DNA of 64,000 nucleotides. Source: Phallusia mammillata (lineage: Eukaryota; Chordata; Ascidiacea; Phlebobranchia; Ascidiidae). The notes beneath the pieces were generated by a model. It ran no database searches. It had not been told where the DNA came from and saw only the letters and a program-made list of their open reading frames with translations. Positions 11,302 through 21,121 of the stretch are shown here, piece after piece. Each line of letters begins with the position of its first letter. Positions within the stretch are counted from its first letter, which is position 1. The translations under genes were made by a program, and so were the position numbers. The DNA lies in the NCBI GenBank assembly GCA_003260075.1, contig QLIY01000332.1, forward strand, positions 7,556-71,555, in the 5' to 3' direction.

Positions 11302-14300
11302 ATGATTTGTAATATTGTTTTCACTGTGAAAGTGTCGCCACAAGTCGGTAAGCATATCTCACTTAACCCCAAATTGGGTTTACACTTTTTTACCCTAATT
11401 TTCATTTTTAGATAAAAATGAGTGGCTAGGAGTTGTGGGCAATGTAAAGGAGCTTGGAGAATGGGAGGCACAAAACTGTTGTGTGCTAGAATGCATGTGT
11501 GTTTATGAAGTGGTTCAACAATAATGTTTTTGTAATGCAAATTAAATGTATATATATGCTACATGCAAAAAATTCACAGAATCGAGACTTTATATTTGTA
11601 ACTGTGTTCGATGAAAACGTTTTGTTGATTACAGCCAACCTCAGTTAAACCGTTTTCGGTTAATCCGGATCTTAGCCTAATTCGAACGAAATTTGACAAA
11701 AAATTTATAATGTGGCAAGGCTTTAACTAAACGACATCATGTAATCCGAATTTTTTTTGTCCAACCAGGTCTGGATTAACTGAGGTTTGCTGTACTTTTA
11801 GGCCAGTCTGCAGAACATGGCAGTTCCCGACGAGATCTCGTGCGTGCAGGACCTACATGTCCCGCGTGCGCGCGTGCACGACCCGTAAGTTCGCGTGCAA
11901 GACCAATTTCAGCAGGCGCAAAGCAAGTAAAAGAGGTCAAGACAGCCCAATTAAATGCCTTTGGTGCAAAATTTTCGCGTGCAAACCCCAAAACTTAGCG
12001 TGCAAAAATTTTTTTCAAAAAAAAAATCGCGCGTGCAGCTGCCACACTCTGCAGACTGGCTTTTAGGCCAGTACTAATGTATTGAATTTGAACTTGAGTA
12101 GACCAATATACTTTTTGGATGCTTTTCAGTGATGGAATATGGTCGGGAACGGTTCAGCTCCCAGCAGAAACTCATATAAAATACCGCTATTTTATCGGTA
12201 CATATCACACAGAACAAAAGGTAAACATGCATTTTTTTGTTTAAAATATCTTCTGTTGATATTGAAGAGACTGCAAAGGTATGTTCATAAGAGGCTAGTA
12301 AAAAAGTATGTGAAAATGTATTTTAAATTACTTTCATCTTTTTAGCACAAAGTTGTTCAGAAATGGGAAACTCATTTGCTAGATGACTGCAGAAGCTTTG
12401 AAGTTCCAATGCAGACAGAGTTCGAAAATAAAGTGGATCAATTTGGAATAGTTAATGGGATAAAGGTCAGGCATAATAAATATTGTTGTTTGCAGTGTGG
12501 CATATCTTTGTTTACAAATCTTTTCTTGCTTATTTCCAAAAAGTTGAGACCAGACATAGGGTATTTGCGTAATTCAAATACTTGAGCTTTAAACAAAACA
12601 AAAAAACATGAATATGATTTCAAAAGTTGGTTATTACAGTATAGTTTTCTTAAATAACATACAATTTATGTTTTATATGATGAATTGTAAACGCGACTCT
12701 AATATAGTCAATATTTAAAGAAATCATTTAAAAGTCATGTACCTGCATTGATTTTATTGCTTAACTAACTCAGTACCAAGTTTTTGAATCCTATTATTGT
12801 GAAAGCAATTAGAAAATGGGAACATTTACTAGTTGTATGCAAATAACATTTAACAAGAACGTGAAAGTTGCAGAGCAAGTTCCTCTTCAACTTCAATTAA
12901 CAAGACTTGTGGTTGTATAATAATGTGTTTATGGCATGATCTTGTGTGCCTGGAAGGCTTTTTACATCTTATTTGCTATTTGAGCCTAACAGTTTGTTTA
13001 AATGTTGTTGCCATAGTGAACACTAGGCACAATGTAATTTCATACAATTATAATTGTGAGCCTGCAGAAATCATGTAACCATTTCGGATTAAAAACTTAC
13101 AAATTTATTTTTATGGTGCATTGTTTTGATTATGCATTGTTAAACAATACAACCTATGGTAAATTACAAAAAGACATGTCGAAAGAAGGACAAGTGATTA
13201 AATAATGGAAAATACCTAAAAGTTCATATCATAACAGTGTACTTGTAACTTTAAAGACTTTTTTATTCATGGGTTGTGTAGCCATGACAATTCTCAGATG
13301 AATTACGATCATTCTTGTGGATCTCCTAATATATTTCTGTCAAAAAATTACTAGCGTATTTTTTAGCCTACGCCTTGCCACATGGTTAATGCTTGGTGAC
13401 CAGCTGATTCGGTATAACTCATTTGAATACAGTCCCAATATTTGAATACAATTAAAATTGCTGGAGCTTAAAAAAGGAACAAAACTTGCAAATACAAATA
13501 CAAATATATACTTGCGAATCTGGTTAACCGCACAGCCTGTTACCAAAGTTGAATAATGCATGCTGTTAACAGAGGTGCTAAATTGTCCTCCAGCTAAAAT
13601 AGCATTGTGTTATCACTTAATTACAGCACCAGAGATAAGTAATATATCATGCATTCAGTGACATGTGTTAAAACAATTCAAATCGCACATATACTGTACA
13701 AAGATTTGTTATGCTTTTTTATTGGTAATAATAATAGCATTATTATCTCACTCAACGCTTCCAGAGTAACATTAAACTGCTTTACATTTACATTGTTTTT
13801 TATTGAATAAACTGTGTAGTTCAATCGGATAATGCAATACACATATTTTTGCATTTAGCTGGAGTTACCTTGTGTTACTATGTTTGTTGCCTCAAGGCGT
13901 GCTTGAACAAAATACAATAGTAGTTATTCAAATATTTAAATGCAAACTCAGTGTTTTTAACCCTATGTCTGGTCAAGACACAAAATCTCATCTTCATTGC
14001 ATGCATGCACTAATTCTGTTTTTTTAGAAATTAGAAGAAGGATGGCTATCTAAACAAACTGAAATACGTCTCAACATCAGCTCTCCCCAGTCGCATCCAT
14101 TTTTCTCTTGCAAAAATAGGTTAATTTTCGCCCTGCTTAAGAATGTTCTGGAAAAAAAAATAAAAATATTTTTTTCTAAATCTGTGTTTAGTTTTACAGT
14201 GGTAGAACCTAAACAAATGTTTTTTGCTTTTTTAGTGTTTCACTTTCAAACCTCAGTATTAAACCAGTGGTCTATTCAACATCCAATACTTTGAGCATCA

Positions 14301-17300
14301 GTGTCATTAAACCATGTCAATTTCAAAATATAACAGGTAACAACCTTCAGATTGACATCATATATAACAGTATTGTGTTGTATTGTGCTTGTTTATGGCA
14401 TGGTGGTGAACATATTAACTAGGGCGGTTATTTTTTAACTTGTCATTTTGCAGCAGCTGTAGGTTAGGTGCAGCTCTTGCTTTACCTTTTCAGAATGGGC
14501 TAGGTCTGATCTTTGCCCTTCTGTTAGACTTTCGCACATTCTTTAGTTTTAGTTATGGGCCCCCCTGTTTGTTTTTCTTGTTTTTTTCTTTGTTTTTTTC
14601 TTCCCAAAGTTTGTCCGACTCGTTTTTCCATCAAATGTTTGATGGATTTGGATAAAATTTACACAGATGGTAGATATAGGTATGTACATGTGCATCCCAA
14701 TTTGTTTTTGTTGATAACCCCAGTATTTACCCCGCTAGCCCCCAAAAATGGTTATTTTCTTGCCAAAGTTTGTCTGACTCGTTTTTCTATTAAATGTTTG
14801 ATGGATTTGGATGAAATTTACACAGATGGTAGATATAAGTATGTAGATGTGCATCCCACTTCGTTTTTGTTGATAACCCCCGTATTTACCCCGCTAGCCC
14901 CCTAAAATGAGTGAGTTTGTAAACAATGTCGGAATTGGCTGAAATTTGGATAGCTTGCAGAGTATGGCATTTATAGGTGTCGATTGTTGTGTTCAACCCT
15001 GTAGCCCCAACATTTACCCCACAAGCCCCCAAAGTGTAAAACGTATTTATATGTTACTGGGCACCACAAACGAAAGAATTATGTGGCGCAATAGTGTTAC
15101 AACGGCAACCAGTTATATGTTACTCTTGGTGGGTTGCTTGGTGGACGTTTTTGTGCCATGTCAGTTAGAGGGGTGTTAACAGCCCTATGACATCAGAAAC
15201 ATTAACGGTTGTTGCTCAAAACACCTCTAGTGGTCAAAATTTTAAACATTGGCAGATTGGGCTGAAATTTTGCAGTACTATTGATTGAGTCATTGAGGTT
15301 TCATGTTTTTTTAGTTTAGTGTCAAACCCCATTAGTTACCCTACTAGCCCCCTAAAATGGGTAAGTTCATAAAACAGTGTCGGAATTGGCTAAAATTTGG
15401 GTAGCATGTGGACTATGGTTATCTCTTGAAATGCACTATTTTTAACTTTACATGTATGGGGAGTGGGGACCCATGAGTTTCTGCCTGCAGAAACAACTAA
15501 GGTTGTAACAGACGATGGCTAATATGGGACCCAATGCAAAAAAGCCATAGGAAATACATTTATGTTTTAAAATAGGTTATAGTGTAAATGCAACGACAAA
15601 ATGTGCTAAGCCACCCTTGTAGTTAGATTAAGTATCTCTCGTTGTACTACAATAAATTTTAACTTTTTGTACAATAATGTGTAGTTTAATTACTTGAGTT
15701 CTTCAAATGTCAAAAATAGTCAAAAAAAGTTTTTTAATGTCAAAAGTTTCAATTTTTGGGTCAAAAATTTTCTTTTTGGGGGTCAAAAAATAATCGCCCT
15801 AATATTAACTCATTGTGATGGTGTAGTACAGGGGTGGGGAACCTGTGGCCCGCGGGCCGCATGCGGCCCGCTTTCCTTTTTGGGGGGGGGGTGTCAAACT
15901 TTAATAAAAATGACACACATTCAACCACATGCGATATTTGTGACGTAACAGCCACTCGATTGTCTTTCCTTGCAGTAACAATTCATTTGCCATGTGGTGT
16001 TAGTTTTAAATTGATTTTCGAGCTATTAGCTTACTGTACAAATTGTTGGATCCTTATATTGTTATTTAAAATTTAATCTTGGGAAAAAAGAAAGATCGGT
16101 GATGAAGCTAGTGTGTTCCAGAAAGAATGGACAAATCTTATTTTTTTAGAAATGTGTGATAAACCTGTATGCCTTGTTTGTTGCAAATGTGGCAGAAAAT
16201 AAAAATAAAATCAGGAGCGTTGAAATATCAAGCCACTTGAGTGCTTTGGGGGGGGGGGGGTACGGAATTTAAAAAAAATTGGCCCACCTGAAAAGTTGTG
16301 CAATTCATTCAGCTCGCAGTACTAAGTAGGTTCCCCACCCCTGGTGTAGTACGAAAACACAAGACATTGTGAATATACTAATGCAATAGTAAAGTTTTCA
16401 TGTAATCATGCAGATATTCCAGCATGGGGTGTTCCAGTTCCATCAGATGAAAATTCACACTTGTCTTGCATCATTAAAACATACCACCCTAATAATATCC
16501 AAGTTTTATTGGAGGTGGGTTTAAATATAGGGGCTTGGTTTGTGATGTACAGAAAAACGTTGACCTGATTTCACATGCTTTACCTTTTGTTGTTTTTCTG
16601 TTTAGTTTTATAACATGAAAAATGGAAACCTAGTGGCAACAAGTATTGTGACATCAGAAATGTTTACAACATCGAAAGGAATTTTGGAAAACCCATTGTT
16701 GGATCCTGAATGGAAGGCAATAGCTAGCATTCGATGTAAGTGCTTCGACTGTCACAATTGAAATTTCTGACATTATTTCCACAATGGAGTCCTTATCAAA
16801 TTTTACAAATTTATGGCAATTGTATTTTTATTCCGATTTTCGATGTCCTATACAAGTCGCCCTCATCAGTTTTAATAACACTGAAATACAGTGTTTTCGT
16901 TGTGTTGTAATATGCTTTCGTTTAATACGTTTGTCCTTTGTTTATCGTGCACTGTACTACGCGCATTCTGTGTTATTTACCCTAATAAAGGCGACCTGTA
17001 CTGGACATCGAAACGTCAGAATAAAAATACAATTTCCAGAAAAGCTCTATAAATTTTATATTTTGCCTGGCAGCAATATATATTGGAATCCTTGTGACAA
17101 ACTTGGCTTGAAAATACAAATAAAGATTTTAATAACTATGTCTAAAATGTTGCCTTTATGTTTTATTAGTTGGGGCACCTTTAGTCACTACCATCAACCC
17201 ATGTACTAATTTATTGCAGTGCCTTATATGGTCATACAGCCTCATACAAGTCTGACCATGTCAATGAAACATTGCTATTTGCAACACTGGAAACCCAGGC

Positions 17301-20300
17301 CGTGTGTTTATGCCGGGCACCGAGGAAGTGGCAATTCCTTTACAAGTGAAAAGTAGGTTGCACATCTCTTTTCTTTTTTTATTATAAAACCCATGTATAG
17401 ATAAAGTGCACCATAGTACAATTACTACACCACATATATATTATGTAGAAAAAATGGCTGTTATTAACAGGAGTGCTTGATGATTTGTGCTCTAACTTTT
17501 TGAGTTTTTTATCCCCTAATTTATCATGATATGTCAAAAGGTTTGGAGTAGGTACCATATGTCTATAACACACATTGCAACACTACTATCTACTGCTTCC
17601 TTATAGTTTTGTAGTATGTGAAAGGAATTTGCCATCCTTATTCTGGGTAAAAATATGCTTGCCGGTTTTGCACCTAAAAACTGCTTCGTTCAGTTTGTAT
17701 ACTAAAAAAAAACATTTAATGACAAGTACCCTGACTTGGATTTTTGCCTCTTACTTATCATATGTACTGTAAGGCAGATTTTGCTAGAATATTAAACGTT
17801 TCTTTTAATTTTTGGAAAAGCCTATTGGTTTTACTTGGGTTGTGCTGGCACAACATAGTATTTTCCTTGTAAATATAATGGCATGCTTGTTTTGCAGAGT
17901 AGCAGATGTTTTTGAAAACACAATTGCATCATTCAACAAGGCTTCTCAACATGTAAGTGTGCAACATAAAATAACGTGCAGTTTTAATTTTGCCTCACAC
18001 TGTTGTTATGTACTCATTCTATCATAGAGGTTGCATTTGCCTATTTAGTAATTAGGTGCTAATGTAGTATGCAGATGCCTGAACTGCATTTAGTGAACAC
18101 GTTTGTGTTGATTTTTCTGTTATATTCTAGGGGGCACAGTATGTTGAATTTGATGTCCATCTGACAATGGACAAAGTTCCTGTTGTGTATCATGACCTTA
18201 CCACATGTGTTTCAGCGCAAAAGGTATGTTTGTCATGTTTTTTTTGTAGAATAGAAGTTTTTACTTTAAACCAGTGGTTCCCATCCTTTAGCGACGAATT
18301 CCTCACTTAACAATTCAAAACATGTTCATTCCTTCCCGATAGATTACATGGTAGGCCTAAAGTACAAAAATCATTTAAAATTGGGTCTTTCACAAAATTC
18401 ACCGGTTATATCCCAGGGCTCAAGTGACTGTTTGCAAACCACATGTGCAAATTAAAGCAAATTACTTCCTTTAAGGTTTACAATTATAAGGAAAACCACT
18501 ACTTTAAACCATTCTGTTGACATTTTCAGAATGATGGTTCAACTGCTTTATTGAAGATGCGAGTTTGTGATATGAGTCTCAAAGAACTCCAGACTTTTAG
18601 AATGAATCATCGAAGCCGTATCAATTCCAACAAAAAATTAGGTGTGATATATCGAAAAAAAAGTACAAGTTTGTGTATCAGTTTAAAATATTCTATTGTG
18701 TCCCATTGTCCAGAAACAAAATCCTATGTTTCAATGATTTGATTTTACAGAACTGGATCAGTGCAATAGTCAACAGGACCACCTACCTTTTCCTACTTTA
18801 GAACAAGTTTTTACCAAGGTTGAGCCTCAAACTGGTTTTAACATTGAAGTCAAATGGCCAACGCTTGATATGGTACATTTAGGTTTGCTATGTTACTAAT
18901 GCAGGATGCGCTTTTGGTAACCAACTTTCAATTACAGAACAACAATTATGAGGATGGACTAGACAAATATTTTGATGCCAATGAATTTGTTGATGCTATT
19001 CTTACCACAGTTTTTAAGCATGCACATGACCGACGCGTTATCTTCTCTTGCTTTGATGTAGACATTTGTATTATGTAAGTTATCTTTTAAAAACATAACA
19101 TGAAAAATTGGTTTTAAAATATTTTTTTATTTGTACCAATTATATATTTTGTTGTTTAAGTGTCTAGCATTTTTTAGGCATTGGAACAAATCATTTTTTC
19201 TTTGTGTGTTATAGGTTGAGAAGAAAACAAAATAAATATCCTGTATTACTTTTGACCAACGGCAATACAATGTTTTACGTACCAATGCTGGACCTTCGTG
19301 AACGAACAAATGACATGGCAATTGGTAAAGAACGGATAAGAATAACTCTTGGTGTTTACATACAGTTATGCAAAATATGTTTTATGTACTGAATTATGTT
19401 GGTTATACTGTTTACTTTAGTTGCATGTAAAAGTCAGTGGTTTCCAACTTTTTTGACATGACCCGAAAATGGCAAAATTTATTCAGTCTTTTGACCAAAC
19501 TTTAGAAGCAAGTACATGCATTATCATCCAGGCAGCTTGTAATTTTACCAACAAAAACCATGTTAAAACATGCTGTTATGAAACGTTAAATCTAATAGTT
19601 GAAGGGTCTGGGGAAAAATTTGGGTCACAATACTCACAAATCATACTAGGAAACACATCACAGAATAAGTTCTAAGATTTGCCAAACACCTAAGATTGCC
19701 ATTTTGTGTGATGCACTTGGAAAGAAAAATGACAAAAAGATTGGGTTGACATCACATGTCGATGACAACGGATTATTATCAGTGACTTAACCATATGTCA
19801 ATAACACACAGACATCAGTGACTTTGCTTAAGTGTGTTGTAAATTGCCTTTTGCCAATGCATAAAATACTACATCTGATTGTGTTTGTATTTAAGTATTT
19901 GATTTTGCCACAATGCATTGTATGTTACTCAACTTTCCCACAAAAGGATTTTATCTACACATATCTCAGTAAAAATTGTGCTTGCAGGTACTGCACTTAG
20001 TGAGCGCTTTCTTGGTATAGACACACTGGAGAAGGATGTTTATGAAATGCCAGATATTATTAAAAAGTGCCACGATGTTGGTCTTATCTTTGCTTGCTAT
20101 GGTGATGATGTTGGAGAAAACCTGCAGTTAATGCAAGAAAAGTCTGTAGACATCGCAATATTTGACAGGTTGGTCTTTTATTTACCTGTTAAGCATATTT
20201 TATTGCTTTTGCAAGTTTTAATGACAGCTGACATTATTTGAACATTAAATGAGCAGTAAATTATATCCAAGAAGCCTAAATCAGATTGCTTTGATAACTC

Positions 20301-20441
20301 GAATGCATTCTATAGCAGTTTGTTACAAGTTCTGCTAATAGCAAGAGCTTGAATACTTTTAGCCAAATTCAGTTTATAATGAAGTTGTTGTTTTTTTTGC
20401 TTTACAGGGTGTATGAAAAAGGAAAGCCCATGGTTTCATAG
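11302..20441 (+). CDS. GPCPD1: GPCPD1, glycerophosphocholine phosphodiesterase
   Basis: Cytosolic enzyme that hydrolyses glycerophosphocholine to glycerol-3-phosphate and choline. Seventeen in-phase exons: 11302-11347, 11412-11496, 12130-12220, 12346-12465, 14028-14119, 14236-14336, 16414-16514, 16606-16735, 17220-17352, 17898-17952, 18131-18223, 18530-18641, 18751-18872, 18938-19074, 19215-19324, 19988-20168, 20408-20441. They give 580 residues (human 672). The first ~110 residues are a CBM20 starch-binding domain (LGVVGNVKELGEWE, HIKYRYFIGTY, VVQKWETHL). The GDPD domain has GHRGSGNS (~288), VEFDVHL (E324, D326), VVYHD (H339) and GFNIEVKWP. All the expected catalytic residues are visible. 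The second exon's donor (GTGTGT) is the weakest junction. Introns carry several MITEs. Confidence 0.92.
11632..11792. mobile_element. Mariner/Tigger-like MITE, 161 bp
   Basis: The ends read CAGCCAACCTCAGTTAA and, on the opposite strand, CAGCAAACCTCAGTTAA, flanked by TA on both sides as expected for Tc1/mariner/pogo elements. Related copies lie at about 2249-2400 and 49778-49920. No coding capacity. Confidence 0.75.
11803..12059. mobile_element. CGTGCA-rich MITE, 257 bp, 8-bp target duplication
   Basis: The ends CCAGTCTGCAGA and TCTGCAGACTGG are perfect inverted repeats. CTTTTAGG is duplicated directly on each side. The interior is unusually GC-rich, with repeated CGTGCA/CGCGTGCA motifs, against AT-rich surroundings. 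It sits 10 bp after the mariner-like element at 11632-11792, in the GPCPD1 intron after the second exon. The 8-bp duplication suggests the hAT superfamily. Confidence 0.75.
14440..15430. repeat. Degenerate tandem repeat block in a GPCPD1 intron
   Basis: Two adjacent copies of ~160 bp (about 14603-14760 and 14765-14905) share AAAGTTTGTC(C/T)GACTCG, ATGTTTGATGGATTTGGAT and CCCCGCTAGCCCCC. More diverged units follow: CCCCACAAGCCCCCAAA at ~15010 and CCCTACTAGCCCCCTAAA at ~15335. The segment GTCGGAATTGGCT(G/A)AAATTTGG recurs at ~14928 and ~15379. Open frames here come from the repeat and are not genes. Confidence 0.7.
15457..15560. repeat. GTGGGGACCC-type dispersed repeat, third copy
   Basis: Carries GTGGGGACCCATGAG, CTGCCTGCAGAAACAACT and GGGACCCAATGC in the same order as the copy near 136-260. 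The unit is therefore about 100 bp and dispersed. Family unknown to me. Confidence 0.5.
15829..16343. mobile_element. hAT-type MITE, 515 bp
   Basis: The ends CAGGGGTGGGGAACCT and AGGTTCCCCACCCCTG are perfect 16-bp inverted repeats. GTGTAGTA is duplicated on both sides (15821-15828 and 16344-16351). The left end continues into the GTGGCCCGCGGGCCGCATGC palindrome typical of animal hAT elements. It contains two G homopolymers and no transposase frame. It lies in the GPCPD1 intron before the exon at 16414. Confidence 0.88.
16815..17040. repeat. Inverted pair of hammerhead-like motifs in a GPCPD1 intron
   Basis: On the minus strand at 16838-16869 the sequence runs CTGATGAGGGCGACTTG and then GGACATCGAAA. 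On the plus strand at 16982-17017 it runs CTAATAAAGGCGACCTG, then GGACATCGAAACGTC. Both are followed by AATAAAAATACAATT. CTGATGA, stem, then GAAAC is the hammerhead ribozyme core, and close variants occur in Penelope-like and retrozyme-type retroelements. The plus-strand copy has CTAATAA for CTGATGA, and the minus-strand copy lacks a clean GAAACGTC, so both look decayed. The two arms form an inverted repeat of about 70 nt. Confidence 0.5.
18272..18501. mobile_element. hAT-type MITE, 230 bp
   Basis: Begins CAGTGGTTCCCATCC and ends GGAAAACCACTA, an imperfect inverted repeat. CTTTAAAC flanks both sides (18264-18271 and 18502-18509), an exact 8-bp target duplication. It lies in the GPCPD1 intron between the exons ending 18223 and starting 18530. 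Confidence 0.78.
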
Positions 20442-21121
20442 TTGATACTCACTTTTGCAGAAAAAAAATTTGATTGGGGTGATTTTGGTCTCATGTTTGT
20501 GCTGTCGATGCACATGTGTTCTGTAACTCACTATTTTTTGTAAAAATTCAACAAGGTAAACAATATTAATCCTGTTTTTGTTTGGTTGTTATGTGGTGCA
20601 CTGTGTGATTTGCTTCATATCCAGGAATTTTTCTTTGGTGACTGTTATATGTAGTTGACTTCAAGTCATCATTACATGACATGTAGTGCTATCTAAACTT
20701 GTAAATCCTGTTTAACAGAAAACATTAACCAATTTTTATTATTGCACTGATATATTACTTTGTGTGAAGTGTTGATAATACATGTATATTCTATGACAAC
20801 AAGTTCTTTTTTGATTGCAAGAAAGACAAAAAAGTATTTAAACAATGTTCACAAAGTACAAGTTCCTAGGATAGTTAACTATTATTAACACACTTGTCAG
20901 CCGGTTCTATTACAAAAAATGCTAACCGGTTCGCTGATCTCATAAAATTTCACAAGACGGATCTATAGAAACGGCTGAGACCCACCACTGGGTGTAGCTT
21001 ATCTAGAACATGTTTCAATTCAAAATCAATTTGCAAGGATTTTTTTTAAACCAACAATAAGGTATGTTGGTATGCAGGAGTGCATGCAAGTAAATCCTAT
21101 TCTCTGACAGCACAAAACAAG
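20442..21121. other. Convergent intergenic region, GPCPD1 and ATP6V1D 3' ends
   Basis: About 680 bp with no coding exon. A stretch near 20890-20992 ends GAGACCCACCACTGG and resembles one terminus of a DNA transposon, but no second end was found. Confidence 0.4.

Noticed and set aside
14440..14905. Open frames with repeated VCLTRFSIKCLMDLD segments
   Set aside because: The protein repeat only reflects the ~160-bp DNA tandem duplication and there is no start or splice context.
16784..17209. Open frame of 141 codons in a GPCPD1 intron
   Set aside because: It runs through the inverted hammerhead-like repeat, has no acceptor/donor fit to GPCPD1 and no recognisable domain.
19434..19680. CAGTGGTTTCCAAC, a single hAT-like end in a GPCPD1 intron
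   Set aside because: The opposite end and duplicated octamer could not be located, so boundaries cannot be set. The same applies to CAGTGGTTCTAAAC near 22723 and GGGTGCGGCAACCTC near 43734.
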